The notes under the pieces are model-generated. The model was not told the DNA's origin and did no database searches. It saw only the letters and a program-made list of their open reading frames with translations. The translations under genes were made by a program, and so were the position numbers. Below, one piece after another: positions 33,769-43,661 of a stretch of DNA of 64,000 nucleotides (position 1 is its first letter; every line of letters begins with the position of its first letter). The stretch comes from Pseudomonas sp. MWU13-2105 (GTDB lineage Bacteria; Pseudomonadota; Gammaproteobacteria; Pseudomonadales; Pseudomonadaceae): assembly GCF_023242315.1 (NCBI RefSeq), contig NZ_JALLIY010000010.1, forward strand, positions 217,725 to 281,724, in the 5' to 3' direction.

Positions 33769-34262
33769 CACTAACTCCCTGCTTTTATTGTCTTTTTGGT
33801 GTGTTCGGCGGGCGAACGATGCCCGATCGTAACAGTGCAAATTTGCCCTGTACAACCGGAATAATCGCAGGTCGAGTCTGCATTTTTGCCTGGACCCGCT
33901 GCGAGCACCTATGCGCTCTCTAGACCTTAGCCGTGCCTGGGCCGCAAAGCGAATCAGCACCCCGTTGCGCGGAGGGTCGCGACAGGATCGGCTGTGACCC
34001 TCTCGCCACGGGCCTTTTCCGGCTGTTTTGGCGTGGTCTTACGACACCCGCTCGGTTCCTCTAGTTGGCATTCTGGCCTCCTTGCGCTGACGTTCCCGCG
34101 AACGCTCGCAAGAGGACGGGCCCCGATCCTCAAAGGCGTGGGCTCATTCAATAACAATAAGAACGATAGCGCGGCACTGGCCGCCCATTCTCTGCCCCTG
34201 TCCAAAAGTGTGCCGGCATCCGCTTGCACACGATAACTTCAAATAAATCCGGGACTCTGAAG
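33769..34262. other. intergenic region between diverging operons
   Basis: A 494-bp gap with divergent transcription on each side, so it must hold both promoters. No convincing -35/-10 or -24/-12 pair is visible. The only sharp signal is a five-fold AAn run at 34150. A short inverted GGCGTGGTCTTACG-like element near 34030 is not well formed. Confidence 0.45.
34150..34163 (+). promoter_or_regulatory. five-fold AAn run (Hfq/Crc-type motif)
   Basis: AATAACAATAAGAA is five consecutive AAn triplets, longer than the usual three, located 100 nt before the binding-protein start. If it lies in the 5' leader of the transporter mRNA it would be a strong Hfq/Crc site. Confidence 0.45.
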
Positions 34263-35042
34263 ATGACTCATACATGGCTGACCTTACCTGTACTGGCATT
34301 GGCGCTTTGCTGCGGCGGCGCAAGCGCCAAGGAGTGGAAAGAGCTGCGCTTCGGCACCAATCCGTCTTACCCGCCGTTTGAATCCAGCACCGCCGACGGT
34401 GGCGTGGAGGGTTTCGGTATCGACCTGGGCAATGCCATCTGCGCGGAGCTGAAGCTCAAGTGTGTCTGGGTCAGCAATGACTTTGATGGCCTGATCCCGG
34501 CACTCAAGGCCGGCAAGTTCGACGCCATCGAGTCGTCGATGACCGTCACCGAGCCGCGCAAGAAGCAGATCGACTTCACTGATCGGCTCTACGCCGGCCC
34601 GACTGCCATCGTCACCCGCAAGGACGCGGGGCTGCAACCGACCGCCGAATCCTTGAAGGGCAAGACCATCGGCTATATGCAGGGGACCATCCAGGAGGCC
34701 TATGCCAAGGCACGCCTGGCACCGGGCGGGGTGAAGGTCCGCGCCTACCAGAATCAGGACCAGGTCTATGCCGATCTGGTCTACGGGCGTCTCGACGGTT
34801 CGATCCAGGACAAGCTGCAGGCTGAAATGAGTTTCCTCAAGTCGCCCCAGGGCGCGGCCTTCCAGAACAGCGTGGGGATCACTGACCCATTGATCCCGAT
34901 GGATATCGCCATCGGTGTACGCCAGGGCAACGACGAGCTCAAGGGCATGCTCAACAGCGCGATCAAGGCGCTGCATGAGAAGGGCATCTACGCCCAGTTG
35001 CAGAAGAAATACTTCGGCGATCTGGACCTTTACAACAACTGA
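34263..35042 (+). CDS. ABC transporter periplasmic binding protein, polar/basic amino acid type
   Basis: 259 residues from the ATG at 34263. A signal peptide (about 1-20, cleaved after ASA) precedes a SBP_bac_3 domain: LRFGTNPSYPPFESSTADGG, EGFGIDLGNAICAEL, DFDGLIPALKAGKFDAIESS, MTVTEPRKKQIDFTD. These match the lysine/arginine/ornithine/histidine group. Followed by two permease genes and an ATPase gene. The neighbouring CtlX- and AstA-like genes point to arginine, citrulline or ornithine as ligand. Confidence 0.88.
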   Translation: MTHTWLTLPVLALALCCGGASAKEWKELRFGTNPSYPPFESSTADGGVEGFGIDLGNAICAELKLKCVWVSNDFDGLIPALKAGKFDAIESSMTVTEPRKKQIDFTDRLYAGPTAIVTRKDAGLQPTAESLKGKTIGYMQGTIQEAYAKARLAPGGVKVRAYQNQDQVYADLVYGRLDGSIQDKLQAEMSFLKSPQGAAFQNSVGITDPLIPMDIAIGVRQGNDELKGMLNSAIKALHEKGIYAQLQKKYFGDLDLYNN

Positions 35043-35109
35043 TCCCGGCTCCCACGTCCCCCGTACGGTCCCTGGCCGTGCGGCGCCGGGGCGTGGCGCT
35101 GGAAGACGG

Positions 35110-35844
35110 GTGATCGATGTGACGACCTTTCTAGAATTCTTCGGCCTGGCTGCTGCCGGCTTGCAGGGCTATGGCCCACTGCTGCTGCATGGGGTGTGGG
35201 TCACCGCCAAGCTCTCGGCGTTGTCGCTGCTAGTGAGCATGGCCCTGGGCTTGCTTGGCGCCACGGCCAGGCTTTCGCCGCTGCGGCTGTTCAATCTGCC
35301 GGCGACCCTCTATACCACGCTCATTCGCGGTATTCCGGACCTGGTGCTGATGCTGCTGATTTTCTACAGCCTGCAAGGCTGGCTCAGTCATCTGACCGAG
35401 GCCATGGACTGGCCCTATATGGAAATCGATCCCTTCGTGGCGGGGGTGGTGACCCTGGGGTTCATCTACGGCGCGTATTTCACCGAGACCTTCCGTGGCG
35501 CCATCCTGAGCATTCCGCATGGCCAGACCGAGGCCGCCACCGCCTATGGGCTGAGCGCCTGGCAGCGGTTCCGCTGCGTGGTCTTCCCGCAGATGATGCG
35601 CTTCGCCTTGCCGAGCCTGGGCAATAACTGGCTGGTATTGCTCAAGGCCACGGCGCTGGTGTCGATCATCGGCCTCGCCGATCTGGTCAAGGTTGCCCAG
35701 GACGCCGGTAAAAGTACCTTCAACATGATGTATTTCCTGGTGCTGGCGGCGTTGCTCTACTTGCTGATCACCAGTGCCTCGAACTACCTGTTGCGTTGCC
35801 TGGAGCGGCGTTTCAACCTCGGTGTGCGGGAGTCGGCGCGATGA
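35110..35844 (+). CDS. amino-acid ABC transporter permease (HisQ type)
   Basis: 244 residues from a GTG at 35110, with GGAAG just upstream; another in-frame GTG at 35119 is possible, and there is no ATG. Membrane helices near 18-38, 55-75, 90-115 and 190-215. The EAA loop reads GQTEAATAYGLSAWQRFRCV. TTLIRGIPDLVLMLLIF is typical for the HisQ group. It overlaps the second permease gene by ATGA. Confidence 0.88.
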   Translation: MIDVTTFLEFFGLAAAGLQGYGPLLLHGVWVTAKLSALSLLVSMALGLLGATARLSPLRLFNLPATLYTTLIRGIPDLVLMLLIFYSLQGWLSHLTEAMDWPYMEIDPFVAGVVTLGFIYGAYFTETFRGAILSIPHGQTEAATAYGLSAWQRFRCVVFPQMMRFALPSLGNNWLVLLKATALVSIIGLADLVKVAQDAGKSTFNMMYFLVLAALLYLLITSASNYLLRCLERRFNLGVRESAR

Positions 35845-36551
35845 TCGAGTTGTTCCGGGAATACTGGCAACCCTTCCTGTTCACTGACGGCGAGAGCCTG
35901 ACCGGCCTGGCCATGACCCTCTGGCTATTGTGCGCAAGCATCGGCATCGGGTTTGTCCTGTCGCTGCCATTGGCGCTGTTGCGGGTGTCGCGCAATCTGC
36001 TGTTGCGCTGGCCGGTGCAGCTCTTTACCTATGTTTTTCGCGGCACACCGCTCTATATCCAGTTGTTGATCTGCTACAGCGGCATCTACGGCATGGCGGT
36101 GGTGCGTGAGCAGCCCTTGCTGGAAGCCTTCTTCCGCGACGCGATGAACTGCACCTTGCTGGCGTTCGTGCTCAACACCTGTGCCTACACCGTGGAGATT
36201 TTCGCCGGGGCGATTCGCAGCATTCCCTACGGTGAAATCGAGGCGGCCCATGCCTATGGCCTGAGTGGCTGGCGCCTGGCCGTGCGCTTGATCCTGCCCT
36301 CGGCATTGCGCCGGGCACTGCCGTACTACAGCAACGAAGTGATCCTGATGTTGCATGCCACCTCGGTGGCCTTCACCGCCACCATCCCGGACATCCTCAA
36401 GGTCGCCCGGGATGCCAACTCCGCGACCTTCATGACTTTCCAGGCCTTCGGCATTGCCGGGTTGCTCTACCTGGGCCTGTCCTTCGGCCTGGTCGGCGTG
36501 TTCCGGCTGGCGGAACGGCGCTGGCTGAGCTTCCTCGGCCCGGCGCACTGA
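35841..36551 (+). CDS. amino-acid ABC transporter permease (HisM type)
   Basis: 236 residues. Helices near 22-45, 60-80, 95-115 and 195-220, with YVFRGTPLYIQLLICYSGIY and the EAA loop GEIEAAHAYGLSGWRLAVRL that docks on the ATPase. The start overlaps the previous stop (ATGA). It forms the second half of the membrane channel. Confidence 0.88.
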   Translation: MIELFREYWQPFLFTDGESLTGLAMTLWLLCASIGIGFVLSLPLALLRVSRNLLLRWPVQLFTYVFRGTPLYIQLLICYSGIYGMAVVREQPLLEAFFRDAMNCTLLAFVLNTCAYTVEIFAGAIRSIPYGEIEAAHAYGLSGWRLAVRLILPSALRRALPYYSNEVILMLHATSVAFTATIPDILKVARDANSATFMTFQAFGIAGLLYLGLSFGLVGVFRLAERRWLSFLGPAH

Positions 36552-36580
36552 GCCCAATCAACCTCAGAGATACCGTGAAA

Positions 36581-36659
36581 CCTGTAGGAGCAGGGCTTGC
36601 CCGCGAAGCATTTTGGCGATCTTGAGGGCCCCTTCGCGAGCAAGCTCTGCTCCTACAGG
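36581..36659. repeat. REP doublet inside the ABC transporter operon
   Basis: CCTGTAGGAGCAGGGCTTGC and its inverse GCAAGCTCTGCTCCTACAGG face each other across about 38 bp, between the HisM-type permease and the ATPase gene. Such a hairpin in an operon can reduce downstream expression relative to upstream genes. Confidence 0.8.
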
Positions 36660-36704
36660 GCCCGTGTTTCTCCCATTTTTCCAGGGCATGCCCCGGGAGC
36701 TTTC

Positions 36705-37466
36705 ATGTACAAATTGAATATCGAAAACCTCTACAAGCGCTTCGGCGATAACGAAGTCCTCAAGGGCGTATCGCTGCAGGCCCGCTCCGGCGATGTGGTA
36801 AGCATGATCGGCGCCAGCGGCTCGGGCAAAAGCACCATGCTGCGCTGCATCAATTTCCTCGAACGGGCCGACGAAGGTCGCATCGAGCTGGACGGCGAAC
36901 TGATCGCCACCCATCCGGCCCCGGGCGGGATGAAGGTCACCAGTCCGGCGCAGTTGCAGCGTCTGCGCACCCGCCTGGCCATGGTCTTCCAGCATTTCAA
37001 CCTGTGGAGCCATCTGACGGTGCTCGAGAACATTGTCATGGCGCCGTGCCGGGTGCTGGGCGTGGCGCGCAAGGACGCCGAGGAGCGGGCCCGCGCCTAT
37101 CTCGACAAGGTCGGCTTGCCGCAGCGGGTGGCCGGGCAGCATCCGGCGTTTCTCTCCGGTGGCCAGCAGCAGCGCGTGGCGATTGCCCGGGCCCTGGCCA
37201 TGGAGCCGCAGATCCTGCTGTTTGACGAACCGACCTCGGCGCTCGATCCGGAACTGGTGGGCGAGGTCTTGAAAGTGATCCAGGCGCTGGCCGAGGAAGG
37301 TCGTACAATGCTCATGGTAACGCACGAGATGGGGTTTGCCCGGCAGGTTTCCAGCCAGGTGTTGTTCCTCCATCAGGGCCGGGTCGAAGAGCAGGGTACT
37401 GCCGAGATGCTCGACCATCCGCAAAGCGAGCGTTTGCAACAGTTTCTTTCTGGCCGTTTGAAGTGA
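36705..37466 (+). CDS. amino-acid ABC transporter ATPase (HisP type)
   Basis: 253 residues from the ATG at 36705 (GGGAG upstream). Walker A GASGSGKST, Q-loop MVFQHFNLWSHLTVLEN, signature LSGGQQQRVAIARALA, Walker B ILLFDEPTSALDPELV and the His switch VTHEMGFARQ are all intact. Energises the transporter encoded upstream; a REP doublet separates it from the permease genes. Confidence 0.92.
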   Translation: MYKLNIENLYKRFGDNEVLKGVSLQARSGDVVSMIGASGSGKSTMLRCINFLERADEGRIELDGELIATHPAPGGMKVTSPAQLQRLRTRLAMVFQHFNLWSHLTVLENIVMAPCRVLGVARKDAEERARAYLDKVGLPQRVAGQHPAFLSGGQQQRVAIARALAMEPQILLFDEPTSALDPELVGEVLKVIQALAEEGRTMLMVTHEMGFARQVSSQVLFLHQGRVEEQGTAEMLDHPQSERLQQFLSGRLK

Positions 37467-37478
37467 GGCAAGCCATTC

Positions 37479-37958
37479 ATGGCGGATATTCGTGACCTGT
37501 CGATCGTCCTGGATCGCATCGACCAGGCAATTATCGAGGTGCTGCGCCACGACGGGCGTATTACTTACCAGAAGCTCTCCGAGCGTGTGCACCTGACCCC
37601 CCGGCCTTGCCTGGAACGGGTGCGCAAGCTGGAACAGTTGGGCGTGATCCGCGGCTACGGGGCGATTGTCGACGAGAAGAAACTTTCGCCGGGTTTGTCG
37701 TTGCTGGTGCTGGTGGCGCTGTCGAACCAGAGCGGGCGAGCGGCGCAGAAGGCCTTCGAGGCCAAGACCCGGGCCTGCCCGCAGGTGCTGGAGTGCCGCC
37801 TGATCAGCGGCGCATTCGATTACAGCCTGCGCATGCGTTGCCGCGACATGGAGCATTACCGGGTCCTGACGGAAACCTGGCTGGATGACCCGGAGCTGCA
37901 TATCGACAAACTGGTCAGCCACCCCGAGCTGGCCATGGTCAAGACCTCGATGGAATAG
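37479..37958 (+). CDS. Lrp/AsnC-family transcriptional regulator
   Basis: 159 residues: N-terminal HTH (ITYQKLSERVHLTPRPCLER) and C-terminal RAM/ACT-like domain for amino-acid binding (SGAFDYSLRMRCRDMEHYRV). Located 12 bp after the ATPase gene, so it is part of the transporter operon and probably senses the transported amino acid. Autoregulation is usual in this family. Confidence 0.9.
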   Translation: MADIRDLSIVLDRIDQAIIEVLRHDGRITYQKLSERVHLTPRPCLERVRKLEQLGVIRGYGAIVDEKKLSPGLSLLVLVALSNQSGRAAQKAFEAKTRACPQVLECRLISGAFDYSLRMRCRDMEHYRVLTETWLDDPELHIDKLVSHPELAMVKTSME

Positions 37959-37971
37959 CGGGCCTGCCAGG

Positions 37972-38055
37972 GTGGGAGCCGGCTTGCCGGCGATGGCGTC
38001 CGGATGGGCAGTGCCAGGCTCAAAGGCCCCATCGCTGGCAAGCCAGCTCCTACAG
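37972..38055. repeat. REP doublet (class GGAGCCGGCTTGCCGGCGATG)
   Basis: GTGGGAGCCGGCTTGCCGGC and inverse-like GCTGGCAAGCCAGCTCCTAC, about 84 bp overall. It fills part of the 300-bp gap (37959-38258) between the Lrp gene and the hydrolase gene. The remaining 200 bp should hold a promoter for the next two genes, which I could not pinpoint. Confidence 0.75.
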
Positions 38056-38258
38056 TTAGCTGTGTTGACCGTCGTTGCGGCTCAAGGGGAAAGACGCTAT
38101 TGGCCAGGTCAATATATTCAATATCCAGGCCTCGCCGATTCTGCTGCACCACGCAAATCTTTCAGCCGTTTCCAGCCTTCGCCGCCGGCTTATCAACCGG
38201 GTTTTTCCCCGCCTCGAACAGACAATGAGCACCTCAACCCCTCATTGAATTCGTGCCC

Positions 38259-39197
38259 ATGCAAACCACCCACACCGTATTGATGGTTCGTCCGGCGAGC
38301 TTCGCCTTCAATCCCGACACCGCCGCCAACAACCGTTTCCAGCAGCAAGCCCTGGCCGACGAAAACGTCCAGCAGCAGGCCCTCGAGGAATTCGACCAGT
38401 ATGTCGCGGCCTTGCGCGGCCATGACGTCGAGGTCCTGGTACACCACGACCGCGCCTTGCCGCATACCCCGGATTCGATTTTTCCCAACAATTGCTGGAG
38501 CAGCCATCCCGATGGCACCCTGGTGATCTATCCGATGCAGGGGCATAACCGGCGCCTGGAGCGCAACAAGGGGGTGCTCGACTGGCTGCGTGAACAGCAC
38601 CAGGTGTCGCACTGCGTGGACTTTTCCGGCCTGGAAGCCCAGGGCCTGTTTCTCGAAGGCACCGGCAGCATGGTCTTCGACCGTGAGCAGCGGATCTGTT
38701 ACGCCGGCTATTCCACCCGCACCCATGCCGCGGCCTTGCAGCCGGTGCTCGATCACTTGGGCTACCAACTCTGTGCGTTCAATGCCGTGGACCGCGGCGG
38801 GGTGCCGATCTACCACACCAACGTGATGATGAGCGTCGGCCGGCGCCTGGCCGTGGCCTGCCTGCAGGCCGTCAGCGACCCGGCCGAACGCGACGGCCTG
38901 CGTCAGCGCCTGGAGTCCAGTGGCAAGGAAATCCTCACCCTGGACTGGGGCCAGCTGGAGTCTTTCGCCGGCAATATGCTGGAAGTGCACAACCGCCGGG
39001 GCGAACCGCTGCTGGTGATGTCGCGCACCGCCTGGGCGGCGCTCGATGCCGGGCAGCGACGACAGGTCGAACACTATGCCACGCCCTTGCCGGTGAAGAT
39101 CGATACCATCGAGCGCATCGGCGGCGGCAGTGCCCGTTGCATGCTGGCTGAGGTGTTCCTGCCCAAACATCCCACCACCGTGGAGTGCGCCCGATGA
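38259..39197 (+). CDS. amidinotransferase-superfamily hydrolase, CtlX-like
   Basis: 312 residues from the ATG at 38259; a GTG two codons earlier is possible. Features of the arginine-deiminase/amidinotransferase fold: MVRPASFAFNPDTAANNRFQ, DSIFPNNCWSSHPDG, FLEGTGSMVFDR (acidic catalytic residue), PIYHTNVMMSVG (catalytic His) and GGGSARCMLAEVFLP (nucleophile Cys near the C-terminus). This arrangement matches the citrulline hydrolase CtlX group. Dimethylargininase is the main alternative. The stop overlaps the AstA-like start (ATGA), so the two enzymes are tightly linked. Confidence 0.75.
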   Translation: MQTTHTVLMVRPASFAFNPDTAANNRFQQQALADENVQQQALEEFDQYVAALRGHDVEVLVHHDRALPHTPDSIFPNNCWSSHPDGTLVIYPMQGHNRRLERNKGVLDWLREQHQVSHCVDFSGLEAQGLFLEGTGSMVFDREQRICYAGYSTRTHAAALQPVLDHLGYQLCAFNAVDRGGVPIYHTNVMMSVGRRLAVACLQAVSDPAERDGLRQRLESSGKEILTLDWGQLESFAGNMLEVHNRRGEPLLVMSRTAWAALDAGQRRQVEHYATPLPVKIDTIERIGGGSARCMLAEVFLPKHPTTVECAR

Positions 39198-40228
39198 TTG
39201 TTCGTCCCGCCCGTTTGTCCGACCTCGCGGCCCTGTTGTCCCTGGCACAAAGCGCCGGCGCCGGCCTGACCACGCTGCCCGCCGACCCGCAGCGCCTGCA
39301 ACATCGCCTGGAGTGGGCGCAAAAGACTTTCGCCGGCATCGCCGAGCGGGGTGACGCCGACTACCTGTTCGTCCTTGAAACCAGCGAAGGCGAAGTCGTG
39401 GGCATCTGCGCCCTGGCCGGCGCGGTCGGCCTGCGCGAGCCCTGGTACAACTACCGGGTCGGCCTGTTGGTGGCGGCGTCGAAAAACCTTTCGATCAACC
39501 AGCATCTGCCGACCCTGTTCCTGGGCAACGACATGACCGGTCATTCCGAGCTCTGCTCGCTGTTCCTGGCGGCCGATCAGCGCGAAGGCCTGAACGGTCG
39601 ACTGTTGTCCAAGGCGCGTTTTTTGTTTCTCGCCGAATTCCGTGAATGCTTCGGTGACAAGGTGATCGCCGAGATGCGCGGCTACTCCGACGAGCAGGGT
39701 ATTTCGCCGTTCTGGGAAGGTCTGGGGCGACATTTCTTCAAGATGGATTTCGCCGCTGCCGACTTCCTCACCGGCCAGGGCAACAAGACCTTTATCGCCG
39801 AACTGATGCCCAAGTTTCCGCTGCCCACCTGCCTGCTGCCGAAAGCCGCGCAGGCGGTGATCGGCCGGGTCCATCCGAATACCGAACCGGCGCTGGGCAT
39901 GCTCAAGGCAGAAGGATTCGGCTTCAAGGACTATGTCGACATCTTTGACGGCGGGCCATTGATCGAGTGTGCCACCGATGAGATTCGCGCCGTGCGGGAC
40001 AGCCAGGTGCTGGTGCTGAGTATCGGTACGCCGGGAGATCACGCCGAGCCTTACCTGATCCACAATCGCCAGTTCGCCGAGTGCCGGATTGCGGCCGCGC
40101 CGGCCCGGGTCGCTGCCGGAACCCTGGTGGTCGAGGCACGGACCGCCGCGCAACTGGGACTTGAGGCGGGAGCTTCGGTGCGCGCGGTGACCTTGTCGGC
40201 GCGCCGCTCGCAACAGGCTGCCGCCTAG
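39194..40228 (+). CDS. arginine/ornithine N-succinyltransferase family protein (AstA-like)
   Basis: 344 residues, the normal AstA length. MIVRPARLSDLAALLSLAQS, LGNDMTGHSELCSLFLAADQ, AEMRGYSDEQGISPFWEGLG and HFFKMDFAAADFLTGQGNKT are AstA/AruF/AruG signatures. The enzyme succinylates the alpha-amino group of arginine or ornithine with succinyl-CoA. It is not in the main aru operon but coupled to the CtlX-like gene, which suggests that ornithine released from citrulline is its substrate. Confidence 0.85.
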   Translation: MIVRPARLSDLAALLSLAQSAGAGLTTLPADPQRLQHRLEWAQKTFAGIAERGDADYLFVLETSEGEVVGICALAGAVGLREPWYNYRVGLLVAASKNLSINQHLPTLFLGNDMTGHSELCSLFLAADQREGLNGRLLSKARFLFLAEFRECFGDKVIAEMRGYSDEQGISPFWEGLGRHFFKMDFAAADFLTGQGNKTFIAELMPKFPLPTCLLPKAAQAVIGRVHPNTEPALGMLKAEGFGFKDYVDIFDGGPLIECATDEIRAVRDSQVLVLSIGTPGDHAEPYLIHNRQFAECRIAAAPARVAAGTLVVEARTAAQLGLEAGASVRAVTLSARRSQQAAA

Positions 40229-40310
40229 CCTGTGGTGGCCGTGAAAACGCCTTGAATGGCCCGGGAAAGGCAGAAGGATCGCAAAGTCGGTGTTCTGGCT
40301 CGGAAAAGTG

Positions 40311-40338
40311 CCAGAACTGTCATTTCTGACAGTTCTGG
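40311..40338. promoter_or_regulatory. perfect 12-bp dyad (CTGT-N8-ACAG core)
   Basis: CCAGAACTGTCA and its exact inverse TGACAGTTCTGG are separated by TTTC, 85 bp before the mini delta-60 gene. The core CTGT-N8-ACAG equals the gamma-proteobacterial LexA consensus, but the centre is not AT-alternating. It could also be the operator of another dimeric regulator. Confidence 0.55.
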
Positions 40339-40422
40339 GGCGCGGGAATGAGCGCTTCAATACCCGGCAGCCCTGCCAGCCGGCATGGCAGGCAAAGGCG
40401 CCAATCCCAGGAGGACCCGCTC

Positions 40423-40701
40423 ATGATGCTGGAGGAACTGCGAGGCTATCGGCTCAGCTCGGCCGGCGAGGCGGGTTCGACGGTGATGGGCTTCGGCTCG
40501 GATCTGATACTGGCACGTTACCTGGCCGATGGGCAGTTGGACCGGGACTTCGCCAGCAGGCGCGGCTGGGTGCGCAGCAGCCTGGGCCGCAGCCTGGATA
40601 CCGCCACCGCCCTGGCCCTGCAAAACGATGGACGAATCCTGCTGGCCGGCCATTCATTGTTCGGCAGTTTCAGGGCGGTGGTGCTGCGTTATCGGGGATG
40701 A
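40423..40701 (+). CDS. mini delta-60 repeat protein
   Basis: 92 residues, ATG at 40423 preceded by GGAGG. Two repeat units of the delta-60 type are visible: GFGSDLILARYLADGQLDRD and ATALALQNDGRILLAGHSLF. Full delta-60 proteins carry many units and are often surface-associated beta structures, so this is a very short member. No signal peptide. Function unknown. It stands alone, facing the converging acetoacetyl-CoA synthetase gene. Confidence 0.7.
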   Translation: MMLEELRGYRLSSAGEAGSTVMGFGSDLILARYLADGQLDRDFASRRGWVRSSLGRSLDTATALALQNDGRILLAGHSLFGSFRAVVLRYRG

Positions 40702-40747
40702 CCGTCGGGCTGCAATGTCCTGCTGACGCCGGGGCGGAGCCATGGTG

Positions 40748-42703
<1,956 letters not shown>

Positions 42704-42713
42704 GGTCTTTCCT

Positions 42714-42721
42714 TTGTTGTT
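42714..42721 (-). promoter_or_regulatory. AAnAAnAA motif before acetoacetyl-CoA synthetase
   Basis: AACAACAA immediately upstream of the AAGGAAAG ribosome-binding site on the mRNA strand, the standard position for Hfq/Crc repression. Confidence 0.55.
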
Positions 42722-42755
42722 TTTCTTTGACTGCACACAACTGACACCCGCAACC

Positions 42756-42842
42756 CTGTGGGAGCCGGCTTGCCGGCGATGGCGCCCTCGAATTCAATGC
42801 TGGATTCACTGGCCTCACCGCCGACAAGCCGGCTCCTGCAGG
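42756..42842. repeat. REP doublet between bdhA and acetoacetyl-CoA synthetase genes
   Basis: TGTGGGAGCCGGCTTGCCGG on the left, CCGACAAGCCGGCTCCTGCA on the right; the same class as at 37972. Confidence 0.78.
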
Positions 42843-42880
42843 TGTGGTGGTGTTTTCGAGATCCGATGTCAGGCAATCAA

Positions 42881-43651
42881 CTATTGTGCCAACCAACCCC
42901 CATCGATATTCCACGCCGCGCCACGCACCTGGCTACCGGCCTCGCTGCAGAGGAACAGTACCAGTTCGCCGAGGTGCGCCGGGGTGACGAACTCCAGCGA
43001 CGGCTGTTTCTCCGCCAGCAGGTCGTGCTGTGCCTGTTGCGGGTCAACCCCACCGGCGGCACGGTCGTCGATCTGTTTCTGCACCAGCGGGGTGAGCACC
43101 CAGCCCGGACAGATGGCATTGCAGGTGACATTGCTGGTGGCGGTTTCCAGGCCCACCACCTTGGTCAGGCCGATTACCCCGTGTTTGGCCGCGACATAGG
43201 CGGCCTTGCCCACGGAACCGACCTGGCCGTGCACCGAGGCAATATTGACGATTCGACCCCAGCCCTTGTTGCGCATCGCCGGCAGCGCCAGGCGCGTGCT
43301 GTGGAATACCGACGACAGGTTGATGGCAATAATCGCGTCCCAGCGTTCCACCGGGAAGTCTTCCACGCTGGCGACATGCTGGATCCCGGCATTGTTGACC
43401 AGGATATCCACGCCGCCGAACTTGCGCTCGGCGTAGGCGAACATCTCGGCGATCTGCGCCGGGTCGCTGACATCGGCCGGGTGATGGCCGACCCGAGCGC
43501 CAAACTGTTCGACCTCGGCGATCACCGCGGCGGCATCACCAAAGCCGTTGAGCACCACGTTGGCGCCGGCCCGGGCCAGGCCCAGGGCGATGCCCAGGCC
43601 GATACCGCTGGTGGAGCCGGTGACCAGGGCGGTTTTACCTTTGAGACTCAT
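42881..43651 (-). CDS. bdhA: D-3-hydroxybutyrate dehydrogenase
   Basis: 256 residues from the ATG at 43651 (AGGAAT upstream). SDR with TGSTSGIGLGIALGLARAGA, NNAGIQH, Ser of NIASVHGQVGS and YVAAKHG; the HGQVGS and VTCNAICPGWVLTPLVQKQI segments are characteristic of 3-hydroxybutyrate dehydrogenase. It oxidises D-3-hydroxybutyrate to acetoacetate with NAD. Ten bp after the GntP permease gene, so co-transcribed from the sigma-54 promoter at 45110. Confidence 0.93.
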   Translation of the reverse strand: MSLKGKTALVTGSTSGIGLGIALGLARAGANVVLNGFGDAAAVIAEVEQFGARVGHHPADVSDPAQIAEMFAYAERKFGGVDILVNNAGIQHVASVEDFPVERWDAIIAINLSSVFHSTRLALPAMRNKGWGRIVNIASVHGQVGSVGKAAYVAAKHGVIGLTKVVGLETATSNVTCNAICPGWVLTPLVQKQIDDRAAGGVDPQQAQHDLLAEKQPSLEFVTPAHLGELVLFLCSEAGSQVRGAAWNIDGGWLAQ

Positions 43652-43661
43652 AGTCGATTCC

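Noticed and set aside
34060..34095. Possible sigma-54 promoter TGGCATTCTGGCCTCCTTGC
   Set aside because: Distance between GG and GC elements is wrong for RpoN.
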